From Pomacea canaliculata (taxonomy: Eukaryota; Mollusca; Gastropoda; Architaenioglossa; Ampullariidae): a stretch of DNA of 64,000 bases. Below the pieces are notes generated by a model, which saw only the letters and a list, made by a program, of their open reading frames with translations, was not told where the DNA came from and did no database searches. Positions 1 to 13,530 of the stretch are shown here, in pieces. The DNA is taken from NCBI RefSeq assembly GCF_003073045.1, contig NC_037590.1, positions 30,840,449 through 30,904,448 of the forward strand, in the 5' to 3' direction. Position 1 is the stretch's first letter, and each line of letters opens with the position of its first letter. A program made the position numbers and the translations under genes.

Positions 1-2300
1 GGATATTCTTGTTTCGTCGAATGTATTTTATCTTTTCAAAGAAAAAAAAAGCTTAAGTAACTTATCTTTTTTTTTCTTTTTTGAGAGGAGGGGGGTTCTG
101 TAACCTTTTCAGTAGATGTTGATTTCTTGTTCAAAGAAAAGCATCAAACTGAAGGCTTATGTGGATACGCAGGGCTGACATTTACCAGCATGCATCGCTA
201 TAATTCACGAAAGTACATCTTTTTCTCTTGGTCATAAACACGATGCAGCATAATAGGAAAACAACCAACAGCGAGGAGGGAAAAAACCTACAAAAATTGC
301 ATTTCTTGTGGTTTAAGCGCACACATGACAACTAAAAGGCAAAAAACAGAAAGTCCTTTAAAAAAAAAAAATCGACCTCCTGCTAATTATGCGCCGCAGA
401 TGTCACTCGATTTTCTTTATTTGTACAAACGCTCTCTCTCTCTCTCTCCCCACCCACTCACGTTGGGTTTTAAGAGTGGAAACAGTATGAGACATGTTTG
501 AAAGAAAAAAAAATTCACATAGGCTGGATGATCAATATCGTTCGAAGACAACTTATATGACGTGAGGAACGATTAATTCAGCACTCAATATCTCTCCTCC
601 GTCCTCTGAACATTTTGACTCTTACTTCCTGTGATCGAAATCTTTTCTATAGTTTTTTTTTTTTGCCCTGAGACAACCAATTGGTTAAGGGGTTCATGAG
701 AAAGTAGATTTCAGTCTCTGTGCACTGGTTGACGGATCGAACAATCCACACGTCCGTGCTGCATCCATTTATGTTCGGTTCAGGCTGTAAGAATGATGCT
801 TCGCGGAGTCTTGTTTTAAATAAAAGTCGTTAAACATACGTCTTTAATTGTTTTATTTAAACATGCGTTTGAGAAAAAAGAGGGGATGGGGACCAGCAAA
901 TGACTGATGTCAGTAAAGATCAGGAAAGCGGCTTCAGCACCTACAACAACCACGCAAAGCAGCTAAGTCTACTCTCGATTACTCGTTTCTCCAGTGATGA
1001 TTGTTTAGTTATTTCACATAAAATCGTCGGCAAAGCCTTCGATATGTAGTACTACGAACGTAAGTTCGTTTCCTTTAATGGTCATTGAAAGACATTCTGC
1101 TAAAGAAAATAAAACTACTATGTAAAAAAAATGCATTTGTTTATTTACTTTAATTTCAGTAATTAATAAAAGTAAATGTACATTATCCGATAGATACAGT
1201 AAGTTAACACATGATTCAAAATTGAAAAATATATTATATATGGGCTCACAGATATGTAAACCAAATTAACTTAAACACTTCTATGCTACGAATCGGCTTA
1301 CTGATCATTAGCAAAGAGGAAAATGCATTATTTTTGAGGTACCAGCAAAAGCAAAACACGATTTAGCTGAAACTGAGGACACAAAATGATTTTAACTTGA
1401 AATTTAAAAAAAAAATTGCACTAACATACCTCTTATTAAAAGGGAGTTGCCTATTATTATTTAGTTTGGAATTGAAAATTAACTGGAATTAACTTTTTTT
1501 AATAGCGTGTTTCAATGTTCAGCCATGGAGTTATAGAGAATTTCTTAATACAGAGTGTTTTCGCTAAAAGAGATCGAGCGAGAGTCGAGATGGTATAGAG
1601 GAATGGAAGGGACGTAACAACAATAGACCCTTGCACAGCAGTGAGACACCAACTGTCAGCCCCTGCCTTTGCTAGAGATTTTAATAAAATTCTCACGCAC
1701 GACCTAAATGGGCATGTGCCCTGTTGTATTCACGTTGCAGTAATGAGCATACCCTGAAAAGTAATTCAGAAAAGAACAATCACTGAGAGACACTATAGAC
1801 GTGTTGGTCAACTGTCAATACTTTGCCTCAGTACACATATATATATAATTATATTCATTAACTCGCATGGAAGAGTGATATGCTTCACGAAATCCATTCT
1901 TTCTTGTCCAACATTCGTCGGAAAATTTTTACTGTATGTTGTGTAATGATTTTTTTCCCCGCTAATGTACCGATGTCGCAATTTCATTGTACAAATATTT
2001 GCTCAGTTGCGAAAGTTGGTGTCCCGTCACGAGAAAGCGTTTCAGGACAGACACAGTTTGTGATTGGAGTTGGAGTTCGCTTGAACTGTAGTGTCATACG
2101 CAGTTTAACGGTAATACGACCTCATGTCATCGAGCTGATTCTCGACATCAACCATAGTTCTCTGCTCAAGCATAACCTTTACAAGCACAACCGGTCCTCC
2201 ACTAACAAAGAGCCAGTCAGGGGGAATCTACTCTTACGACTCACAGTCTATGACGCTTCCGCATTGATAACTCCACTTCCGTATAGCCATCGACGTACGC
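1..2300. other. Upstream non-coding region of the annexin gene
   Basis: AT-rich DNA with a (TC)n run near 431-449 and several poly-A/T runs. A 150-codon open frame on the plus strand at 1880-2332 shows no recognisable domain and runs into the putative annexin promoter, so I treat it as chance. I see no gene here. Confidence 0.5.
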
Positions 2301-2304
2301 AACC

Positions 2305-2350
2305 TTATAAAATCCACCTTCAAGTTCATTGACATCAACATCTGACCAAT
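2305..2350 (+). promoter_or_regulatory. Candidate TATA box and short 5' UTR exon of the annexin gene
   Basis: A TATA-like TTATAAAA lies at 2305-2312. About 40 bp downstream a good splice donor (AAT then GTAAGT) begins at 2351. A short untranslated first exon ending at 2350 would splice to the acceptor at 3061-3062, just before the annexin ATG. This is inferred from the spacing of the signals only; no transcript evidence is available. Confidence 0.35.
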
Positions 2351-3062
2351 GTAAGTGGATCTCTTGAGCCCATTTGTTTCAGCAATCTTTGTAGTTTTAG
2401 TTCTGTAATATTATTATAAAATTCAAAATTATAGTCGATTGCCCGACTTTCGTAACTTACGTGGGTCGTACTGCTACGTGTTGATATACAGTACTAATCG
2501 GTTGTAGTATCACTTGCATTCTTTTGATAGCACTTTTGCAGCATTATTATATTTGCGTTTCTCGTTATAGAAAATGTAGGTCAACAGAGAATTTTAGTTC
2601 TTTACGATGCTGAGTTGAAGCTTGTTCTATTTTTAATGGGGGGGATTACAACGGACTTCAGCAAATTAAGCATTTCTTCCAATGTTCTAGCATGCGCAGA
2701 GCGTCTGTAACAATTGAGGAGATCCAGGCATTTAGTAAAAAATGGAAGTGACCTGAAATAAAGAATAAATGCAACGCTCAGTTTTACCGCTCAACAAGGT
2801 CTTCTAAATTCTGTGCATAAACTCTTCAGCATGTTTTGTTCTATTTATTATATCTCCATCATTTAAATAAGTCTAACTGCCAGTATAAAACAGACTCTAA
2901 GGAATTGTGCAGGCATTATCTCATTAAAAGAAAATTAAGGCATGACCGGAACTATGTAGTCTAAAACACTGGTAAAACATGCTTGTTATGTCCTTCTTCA
3001 TGACTAACACATTTAAATTCTTAATGTAAACTTTACTATTTTGTCTTTATAAAACTAGTCAG

Positions 3063-6000
3063 ATGAGCTACCCTCCATATGGTCCCCCTAGTGGATTTCC
3101 ACCAGCACCTGGTGGATATCCAGCACCAGGAGGTCAGCCTGGTTACCCAGGTTACCCTGGCGCTGGGCCAGGCTATGGAGGATTTCCTGCTTCAGGTGGA
3201 CAGGTAAACCATTGCTAGTTCAGTCTTACTAAGATGTTACTTTTAAACTTCTAGTACGTGTCTACAAACTGACTGAATCACACATTTGATTTTAAGAACA
3301 ACCCTTTTATAAACCAGAAGTGTAGCATGAATATTGCAGTAAATTTCCCATATACTGACTTTTTCTCAGAATATTTTCTCATGAAAACCATAAAAGGTTA
3401 ATACCTATGTTTTTAAGCAATCTTTTACAAGTTTTAGTTGATTTAGGTATTGTTTCAGTATATTTGACTGTCCACAAAATTTCATCTTTATTGTAGTCTC
3501 AAAATTATAACTAAAAGTTATGTGTAAATAGGCCTTTATCTTATGTTGAGATCTATATTGCAATAACTGATCTAACTGTTGCTTTAACAGTTTTCCATGC
3601 CAACACCTGAATCGGCCTCAGCAGCAGCTTATGGAGGACCACCTGGTGGTATGCCATCATATCCACCTCAGCCAGGTGGTCTAGGTTTTGGAGTAAGTCA
3701 TTCTTCATTTTAATCTATTGTCTTGCTGTGAGAATCTGGTTCTACACTGAAAATATTGTCTGTTTGATAATTTTATTTGATCCTCTCCTCTTTCAAAACC
3801 TGTGAATTAATTTCCATCCTGTTATACAGCATTTAGAAGATTTTTCCTTATCTTTTCATCACTTTTCCTTGTTTGCAAGAATTTGAAAACTTAATAGCTG
3901 TTTCTTCCTGTATATGTTTGTTTTATGTGGACATCAGATTATTTGGAGTGACTGCTTTTAACATTAAGCTTTCACAGTTGCAAGGTAAAACCATTAGCAT
4001 TGTCATAAAACTGTTGGTGTTTAAACTGTGCCTTTTCATTTTATGCCTAATTAATTTTCATTGTGAAATAAAACTTTTCAGCCTTTATTAATATTTGTAC
4101 TCAGTACAGGAGAAAATAGAAATAAAAACAAGCTTGTGCAAATTGTGCTAAAATTGACTTCTTTCTATCCCTTTACAGAATTCCTTTACAGAACTGCATA
4201 TGAAACAGTTGTGCTTGGTATTTGGGACAATAAACAAACATAACCTTCTATCGTGCCACACATAAAATGGGGTATTTAAATTTGTATTTTAAGCAAATAA
4301 ATATATATTATCTAATGCATCACAGAAAGGATCTGCTGCACAACATCATCAACAGCTTCTTTTCCTCAACAGGCTCAAGCAGGAGGTGCTTATCCACCAG
4401 CCCCCTCCGTTGCCATGCCTAATGCACCTAATGCTGCTTGTCCTACATACAGTCAGGTACAGAGAGAGCACAGGGGCTACCATAGTTTGCAAGTTAATGC
4501 ATGCTCCTCTTAACAAGCAAGAGAGTGACTGTTCTCTATCTTTTTTCATCTTTGCTCATAGATATGCATCACGCTTTGGGTCTACTCTTGATTGGTGAAT
4601 TTGTTATGCCATTTGCTATCTTCTGGATTATTATTAATTTTTTTTTTTGGCCTGCACCACTTGACTTCTTTTAATGGAGCACTCCATTGACTCGCAATCT
4701 CTTCTGCATCATCTTGTTGCTGCTTTGCTTTGGATTTTAGGTCAACAGCATGGATTTAACTCTTTGATCTCCTCTGGTATAGTTCCGTGAATTTTCTTCA
4801 CTGATGACATGTTAAGTTTATTAGCATAACAGATTACATAGCTGAGGGGTGGACATTTTTTAAAGTGACACTGTTGTGCCATCTGTAATTGAGGGTTTAT
4901 AATGTCAAGAAAGATTATTTATTCATTAAACATTATTAGAATTAGATGTAAGAATCAGTTAAGATGTCTGTTTCGTCTTCAAAGTTTGCAGTAGATAAAC
5001 TTAGCACAAGAAAAAATAACTCCAAGGCTACTTCAGTGTTATCTTGTCTTTCCGGTCATGACAGCCAACCTATGGAGGTGCACCAGGCTTTGGTGGTCCT
5101 CAGCCAGGCAGCTACCCAGCCCAGCCTGTTACTGGCTACAGCCAGCCTTCAGCAGGGTATGGTTCTTCTGCTGGCTATCCTTCAGCTCCAGCTGCAGGTC
5201 AGTATGGAGCTGGTCAGCCAGGTTATGGTCCTCCTCCCACTGGAAGTTATGGAGGATCATATCCTGGGACTTATGGAGCACCAGGAGTAGGTCCTGCTGT
5301 AGGGCAGCACGGTGTTGGAGGGCAGTATGGACAAAGTACAGGCTATCAAAGTGTTCCAGCAGCAACTACATACAAAATTATGGTAAGTTGATATCATATG
5401 TTTTGTAGTGCTATTATGAGATTATTCATTGTGGACTACAAGTCTGCTGACACTGATGCTAATTCTGTGCATTCTTTTCTCTTCCTCTCCCTTGAAGAAA
5501 ATATAAGGGTACACTGAAAGTAACTTACACTTCTTATGGAATGCTAAGAAAGAGACAATAGAAAGTGAGGACATGTGAACATGTTCGCAGGTTGATGTTT
5601 TGATTTCTCTTTTCTTATACAAGCCACTTTTATGTTAAAAGGTTTTCTCTTACATTTTCTCAGCTGACCCATTTTACACTTACAGTAAAGCTGAAATACT
5701 TTTATATAAGTTTTTCATTGTTAGCTGAAATTTTGCTGAGGGCATGTATGATTGTGTTTTAAGGAAGAGGGAACCCTGAAACCATTTCCACGATTCAATG
5801 CAGAAGAAGATGTACAGAAGCTCAGAAAGGCTATGAAAGGAATAGGTAATATTTGTTATTATGGCTTTATTCTTTGCCTTGCAAGATGGCTGAGGAAAAT
5901 CATTAATGTTAAGGTGTTTGATGGACTAGGATCCTCCTTTGTAGTCTTGCACTGTATATTGATATTTCACAACCATAAATTTACAATATTGCTTTTGCTT

Positions 6001-9000
6001 AATATAGATTGTTTTGATATCTTGAGTATGAAGTAGTTTTACATTTCTTTGTGTTGTTGAACTGCATATTACTTGTCATGCAGAAATACAAATTCTCTGA
6101 TTCTTATTTTGATTATGCAATTGCCAAAAGAAAATTAATTCTGATCATATGTTATTAACCCCCATGCATTAATGGATTGCTGCCCAAAACGAGGTCCACT
6201 GGCGAGATGTTGTTGCGGCCCTATGCTCCTCGAGGAGTAACCAGGACTAAACAAACATAAATGGATTAAATTATTAATACAAATTACATTGCAAGTGGAG
6301 TAGAAACATATAACTATGAATCATTAACAGGAAAGCATTAGAAAGAAAACTGAAATTCTTTATATGTGATGTGTTTACCTACCAATTTGTCAAACCTATC
6401 CATATGATGAATGCAATGAATACATATCAAAAACAGTTTTGGACCTTTAAGCCAAAACTTCATCTAAATTTAGAAAATGAAATGCTGTAAACAACAGAAA
6501 CTTTTACAAAAGAAAAGTTCCTATTGCATCCTTTAGTGCACTTTGCACTTATGATCTTGCTGATTTTTTTGTAATTGAACCGTTTTTTTCAATTTGCTGA
6601 TAATTAGTATTGGCAATAGATTTTTATTTTATTTTTTTTGTGTTTGTCATCACAGGAACAGATGAGAAGGCTATCATTGATATACTTGGCTATCGAACCA
6701 ATGATCAGCGCCAGAACATTAAGCTCATGTACAAGACATGTTATGGAAGGGTAAGCATGTGTGTGTGGCCTTGCATTGTATATCTACATGTACATTCACC
6801 CACAGATATTATTTTTTATTTGTAACATTGCATCCAGTAAGTCAGAACATTTTTCTCCCACTCTTACAACTTGGCCATTTATTGTCGTTGCCTTATTTAT
6901 TGCAAGTTTGTTATTTTTGTTGCAAGGTAGTGGCAAAAAGAGAGCATTAAGTGCCCCTGGTAGGACAAATAAACAGGCATAATAAATTAGATTGAAAAGG
7001 CAATTTTTATTTGCCAATCCCATGTTTGTGAGCAGGGTGCAACAAATGACTACCTTATATAAAAATACTAAAAAGTTTAAAGAACACAGTACTATGATGT
7101 ACTCAGGAAAGCTGTAAGGTTTGGCATCAATAAATAAACTGCCATAACTTTTGATGAGAACATTTGTTTTAAATTCTTTGTCTCTAATCAGGACTTGGTT
7201 CAAGACTTGAAGAGTGAGCTTGGTGGCCATTTTGAAGATGCTGCTGTAGCCCTGATGTTCAAGCCTGATGAGTATGATGCTTATGAGCTGCGCCGTGCAA
7301 TGAGAGTAAGTGAACAATCCTTTCTTTAATATGATTTCCTCATTGTTGACGAAGAAAAGATTGTTGATTTGTTATATGATTTGTTGATGACATAAATGTT
7401 AAAAAGACAGACTACAAAGATCTTGGAACTGCAATTTTATTTTAAAAACTTAGATATTTAATGTAAGTAGGAGGGCTTTTTGAGAACATTTTACAGAGCC
7501 TTTATTGAAACAGTGCCAACATTTGGTTTCCTGTGTTAATAAGAGTGTTTGAGAGTAAGGAATAAGAATGTGCTAATACATATGTTTGATTCTGAGTTCC
7601 TCCATTTGGCTCACATAGATTTAGCCTTGATAGTTAAAGGAGGCATACAAGATTTTGAAGTGACAAAGTAATGCAGGATTTGTTGTCATTTGTGATGCCA
7701 CGATGTAGAAGACTTCATTCTGTCCAAATAACTATTTTCCTAGCTGAGAGTAAAAATACACTTTGCCTTGACCTTATGTTAACCAAATCTGACCATGGTT
7801 TATCATGATACTTTTGATATCGCATTGATGTTATATTTTGAATGTTGTATGGCTGTCTTAAGAATGATTGGGATTTCTTGGAATTAAATAAACTCGTCAA
7901 AGACACATAACAACTTAGGTTAGAATACTTCTTTCTGTGTTGTTCAGCACTTTTTCCCCTACTCTTTTTTGAAACACTATTGCTAAAGTTATATTGGCCA
8001 GTGTGATATGAATGCAACTATTATCTTCCCTGAATTGTCTGCAGTCATTCTGGAATCTTATTGTTTTCTTATTATGGTATTGCCATGTTACTTTACATTA
8101 TTATTACATTTATTTTGCATTAGATATGATAACACTTAATTTATCCCAGAGGCCTTTATATATCCTTTTCCTGTCCCTGTCAGTCTACAGGGTCCTTGCG
8201 ACATAAGTTTTTTTTTTTAAATTTTTAAACTGAAAAAAATACAGGTTTATAAAATGATTTAGTGCATACATAATTGAGCCTCTTTTCTCAGTATTTAATC
8301 TTAATTGGTGTCCAGGAATTTCACTTCAGGACTTCCAGTTTATTATACTTTGTTTGAGCCAAATGAAGTTTAATTTGTTTTTGCTGTCATAGTCATGGTC
8401 CATCTATTAAGCATTGTGGACAGTCTATATTTCTTTGCACAGAAAGAAATGCTGTCTGTAAGATGTCAAATGTCATGTTGACATTTTCAGTTATGATTCC
8501 CTTTAAAATTCTCACTTTAGAAACAATATGACAGATTTTACATAGGTCATTAGGTGTTCATGCAAATTAACATTTTGGTAAGTTTACATGTTTGAATGTT
8601 ACAGGGTGCTGGAACAGATGAAGCAGCTTTGATAGAAATCTTGTGTACTCGCAGCAACAGCCAGATCCATACCATAAATAATACTTATAAAATGAGTAAG
8701 TGCAGGACCTCTGAAGCTGGTAGATTATCAGAAATTTAATATTTTTGCTGTGATTAGCACATCTCTTTTCAAGTGAAACAGATTGTCTTTAAACACATGC
8801 CTAACTGCTGTTCACAAAGTGTTTGTTTCCTCAACCCAGCTATTCATCTCATATATGCCACACATTCACAGAGATCTGTATGCACAAATATATAAGCTGC
8901 TGAACCTGTTGAGGAATCATAGATGTTTTGCACGCTATGTACAGTTTCAGCTTTTAATAATAATTTAAACATTATGCCACATTTATAAGTATGTAAATTT

Positions 9001-11562
9001 TTCAGTGTATGGTCGCAAACTGGAAGAGGATATCATCAGTGAAACATCAGGGCATTTTCGTAAACTTCTGGTGTCTATGAGCGTAGTAAGCAAGGTTTTT
9101 GCCTAATTCCAATAGTATTTTGCAGGAGCTAAAATAAAAAAATACATAAAGCCATGGACACATACAAATGCATGCATAAAGAATTCATAATTTATATGCA
9201 TGCACATATGTACTTGCAGATGTACATGTGTGCGTACATTAATCTATCTGTAACTTTATGTCGCATTTATTGTTTTCAGTCTAATACAAGTTATTATTGT
9301 TTACATTTAAGTTGTTTCGCTTTGAAAAGAATGCTTAAAATGTAATAGGCTTTAAATGAAGATAACATCATGCTATTACATTTTCTCCATTCATTATTCC
9401 CGTACATAATATAAATTTATAAATTAGTTATAAATTGTTGTATCTCATCTTAACTAGTGTGGGCATGTTATAGCCTGGATAGTTAAAGTTCTTTGCAGGT
9501 CATGGGTTTTGTGATTCATTTTAGGGTGGTCGCATGGAAAACCAGCCTGTAGATATGCAGAAAGCTCAAGCAGATGCCCAGGTAATATTTTATCTTCTTT
9601 CTTTTGCAGATTTGTTGGTAGTAGTATTAGTAGTATTGGTTTATTTCATCTCTGCCTTTTATCAATGTTTCAAAATTTCTTATTATAGAAAAGCAGCAGA
9701 TTTTATTTCCATGCTAGTAAAGTGGAAAGCTTGTTTTTGCAAGTAGTTAAAGCAATGTTTAATTTGTAAATATTTTAAACTGATATATTTGTTATAATCC
9801 TTGTTTTGGAAATAAGTTATGAGGCAGTTGGTATGAATGTATAATTGTTGTGAATTTGTCTCTTTTTTAAATATTTTATTTGTCCTTGGTTTTTTTTTGG
9901 TGTGTTAAATCTGCTCAGAAAGTCTATAATGCTGGTGAGCGTCGGTGGGGCACAGATGAAAACACGTTTAACATGGTGCTGGCATCCCAGAGTTACGAGC
10001 AGCTGCGGGCTGTCTTTGATGCTTACAGCCGTATTGCTAACAAGGATATCGAACAGGCAATTCAGTCAGAGATGTCTGGAGATTTGGCTACTGGCATGCT
10101 TACTATAGGTGAGGAAAGCAAAAGACCTGACATTCTATCAGTTAACAGAATCTTTATATGTGATGTTATAGGAATATGCTGTTTAAAAAAAAAAAAAATT
10201 ACGTTTGCTTGCAAACCCATTCTCGACTTTTGCTTACAGTTAAGTTCAAAAGTGGGGTGCGTTGGCGTCATGCTGATATATAATATTTCAGCTTTCAACG
10301 TTTTTGTGACACATTCAAATCTCAGAATAAGGCATCCGTCAAATTAAAAACAAAAATAAAACATAAATATATTCATACTTTTCAAAAATAGTATAAGAGA
10401 TAGGGTTTCCTTTAATGTCTGATCACTGATTCAAAATTCAAAATCAATGTAAGCTTTTTTTATTTTTTTTTTTTTGTCACCATGGTGCATCAGATACAGG
10501 CGTTTAAGGTTATAATCCATTACAGGCATTACCATCAATCAAACTAATTTTTATACATATTTATATGTATAATTATGTATATCTTAGAGATAAGATTCTT
10601 CCTGGTAAAGGGGTTTATTTTTCTTGATCTTTTTCCGACATTTTGTCAGTTTGTGCTGTGTTCATGATTTTTGACTCTTCTTTTCAGTCAGGATGATTCG
10701 AAACAAGCATGGGTACTTTGCAGACCGACTGTATCATTCAATGAAAGTAGGTGGTCTAAGTGATGGCATTAAAATAGGAATGCAGCAGCAGGCAGAAGCA
10801 TATACAAAGGAGTAAAAGAAACTAGAAAAGCCTATATTTTCCATTTAGATTCAAGTCTAAAAACCTTTGACTGTTGATGAGAATCTGCAGTGACAATGTT
10901 AACTTAAAAATTGTATTAACTGTTATGTTTTATTAACTTTTTCCTCTTTTTAGTATTTTTCCTGCTCTTTACAGAGTTATCTTTTATTAATTTAAGAGAT
11001 AAGAAAAATTGAGCATGCACATTGACACAACACATTTAAAGATGTTTTTTGATTCTCCCTGAAAGGGTATGGGTACAGATGACCGAACGTTGATCAGAAT
11101 TATTGTGTCACGCTGTGAGGTGGATATGAAGCAGATAAAACTAGAGTTCCAGCGTCGTTATGGCCAAACTCTAGATGCCTTTGTGAGGGTAAATATCTTT
11201 GTAGTTCATTTTATGTTGTTATTTTAAAATGCATTAATATTCACTAGAGTACATGAGGCTCCCTAGTATAAATGCTATTTTAAGATTTCTAAAATTCTAC
11301 AGCAGCTGTGGATCTGATATCTGGAGAATATTTTTCAGCTGATGTCCAGGAACTAGTTAAGCTTAAAATGGGTCTTGGAAAATCTATAATATGCTCTTTA
11401 TAAAGAAAAAATATAGCATCCTCAGGTGTTGATCATTTCCTCATAATTTAAATAGGTGTGTCTGGCTGTGGAGTAATTTAATTTTTTGTTGTTTACTTCA
11501 AGGATGATATCTCTGGAGACTACCGTCGCCTGATCTTGGCTTTGGTTGGAGGCAGCATTTAA
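3063..11562 (+). CDS. Annexin A7/A11-like, calcium-dependent phospholipid-binding protein
   Basis: Complete gene with 14 coding exons: 3063-3203, 3591-3692, 4373-4456, 5065-5382, 5764-5845, 6656-6750, 7192-7305, 8605-8695, 9006-9085, 9525-9581, 9919-10108, 10688-10746, 11066-11188, 11503-11562. All junctions are GT-AG and in phase, giving about 531 residues. The ATG directly follows a splice acceptor. Residues 1-215 form a low-complexity Gly/Pro/Tyr/Gln tail ([22 protein letters not shown]), as in annexins A7 and A11. Four annexin repeats follow, each opening with a type II calcium motif: [22 protein letters not shown] (degenerate first Gly) and KGMGTDD; the protein ends [15 protein letters not shown]. 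Family knowledge: calcium-dependent binding to acidic membranes and membrane trafficking, with the tail able to drive condensation. A7 versus A11 orthology is not resolved by eye. An AATAAA overlaps the stop codon. Confidence 0.93.
6170..6262 (+). mobile_element. Short LINE-like 3' end fragment in an annexin intron
   Basis: The stretch with GGTCCACTGGCGAGATG and GGCCCTATGCTCCTCGAGGA is GC-rich inside an AT-rich intron and resembles the conserved 3' tail of non-LTR retrotransposons of invertebrates. The assignment rests on memory of such tails and is tentative. Confidence 0.35.
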
Positions 11563-13195
11563 TAAAAGTGTAAAGGAAAACAGCAGCAAACACAATTCTT
11601 TTGCATTTGGACTGAAAAATAATCCAATTTATTACAAGGAGGAATACTTTCTCATCGTCTTCTTTAATTCTATGCTCAAATGGTTCTCTCTCTCTCAAAT
11701 GTTATGCACACTAGCAACATGTGCTACTTGTCCTTAAAGAGTTTAGTGCTGTTTCTTAATATTTGGATTAATCTTGATTAATATTTTAAACTAAATTCAT
11801 ATTTTTATGTATGAAAAGTAGTTGTTTATAGATATAGTATAGAATTCTGCAAAGTTTTACATTTTTATTTATATAAAAAAAGAGCTGTTTTGTGGTTATT
11901 TTATATTAGCAGATACAGTGGATTCTTGTGCATGCTATGTCAGTGTGGTTCACTTTGTATCCTTTCTATTATTTTATCTCTTATATATATTTATGGCATG
12001 TGAAGTCTGTCTTCTTTTATGGTATTAATTGTGCAGTTAAGTGAATGATTTTTTCTGTTAAAAGATATCTTCCTGAACATGGCAATAGTACATGCTAAAT
12101 ATTTTTGTATATTTTTTTCAGTTATTTTTTTCATATAGATTTTGTTTTTTTTAGTATGTTCTGGGAGACATATATATATATGTTTAATGTTTATTTTCCA
12201 GTATTATAACCTAAATGAGCATCATCAACAATATCAGAATAACTTCCCCAATCTGTATGTGCTGGGGGGTGTTTTACTTTTAAGGAATCAGTAAGACTAT
12301 AACTTACTGCTGTACCTGATGGATTATATTAAATCAAGCTTTACAACATGCAGGTGATAGCAACCAGTAAGCGGTTGTTTTTAAGACTATCTTGTTTCGT
12401 AGGAAAGTATCTTAAGATAGAAGACTGAAGCTCTACATCTGCTATGGATCAAATACCTGATGTCTAAAAAGCTTTGCTGAGTCAGCAGGATGAATATAAA
12501 TTGACAATGGGCAGACATTGCTGTGCCTGCAACTTTCAGAGCCATGCATTTTGCTAACCACTTCTTTTTAAAGCTGACACTTTCATTTCACACATCTATA
12601 TTCATGTAAGCGATTTCTCTGTGTGTTCTTTTTAAGTTTTCTCTTGCAGATGTGTAGTTTTTATAGTTTTATAATTAGCAGAGCTATGATGGTAAAGTAA
12701 ACTAACATTTAATACTATCAGCTTAAGATATGTAATTTTAGAAGATGCATTTCATTTGTCTTAGTGTTTATTTGAGGTGTGACCATGCATGTGGACTGAT
12801 GACATTGAAATATTGTAATGCATTGATGTTCTACAAATGCTTCTTGGGATGTATTTCATAATGTATGTGAAGTATATTGGTTTGTACTTTTTTCCCCAGC
12901 TACAATCTATATGAATTCAAATAATAAGCAGATGTCCATCACATGCAGAATTTATGTGAGTTTTTTTCTCTGTTGTTTTCTAAGGGAAGTGCGTTGTTTT
13001 TAAGATCAGTTAAATGCAAAGGAGTGTGGTTAGTTGAAACCATACCTTTAATATCTTTGCTTAAAAGTTATTTGGGTAAAAAGTAGCCAAACTAAGTTGT
13101 AGCTGAACTGCCCCAAAGATGCCATAAAAATATAAGCTTGCACAGGGAGTTTTTTATTATTGTTTTTTTTTGTTTGTTTTGGGTTTTGTTGTTGT
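11563..13195 (+). other. Annexin 3' UTR and downstream non-coding DNA
   Basis: AT-rich with no coding frame. It probably contains the annexin 3' UTR; the end of the transcript cannot be placed. An AATAAA at 11561-11566 overlaps the stop codon and would give an extremely short UTR, so a more distal site is likely. Nothing else is recognised. Confidence 0.4.
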
Positions 13196-13530
13196 TAACC
13201 TTGATACTGAGAGGAGAATTTGGGCATTTGAGAACAAGTGCCTGAGGAGGCTGCTCCAGATCTTATACAGCAAACAAAATCAGTGACATTATACCTAGTA
13301 CAGGAAGCACTTAACTGCTTCATTGTAGTGACATAACCTTGTCTGGTTTGGCCATGTGTCCTGGCATACTATTTCTAAGACTGTCCTTTTAGGCAGCTTG
13401 GAGGAAGGCTGACACAGAGGTGGTTTAGAGGAAGAACTGGCTCACAACATGAAGGGCATGATCGGTTCTCAGCAGAACCTGCTCACTTCCCCTTGCCTGG
13501 CCTGATGGGCAGGGTTTGTCAGCTGCAAGA
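13196..13530 (+). mobile_element. LINE ORF2 C-terminal remnant
   Basis: Translation gives pieces such as ERRIWAFENKCLRRLLQI, then VWFGHVSW and GGLEEELAHNMKGM. This order (FENKCLRRLL, then WFGHV, then the Arg/Gly-rich end) is typical of the region after the reverse transcriptase in RTE/CR1-type LINEs. In-frame stops and frame changes interrupt it, so it is dead. Clade assignment is uncertain. Confidence 0.6.

Noticed and set aside
1880-2332. 150-codon open frame upstream of the annexin gene
   Set aside because: No domain, poor codon bias, and it overlaps the likely promoter and 5' UTR of the annexin gene.
5058-5408. Plus- and minus-strand open frames overlapping annexin exon 4
   Set aside because: The Gly/Pro/Tyr/Gln-rich exon leaves long open shadows in the other frames; only the annexin frame fits the splice phases.
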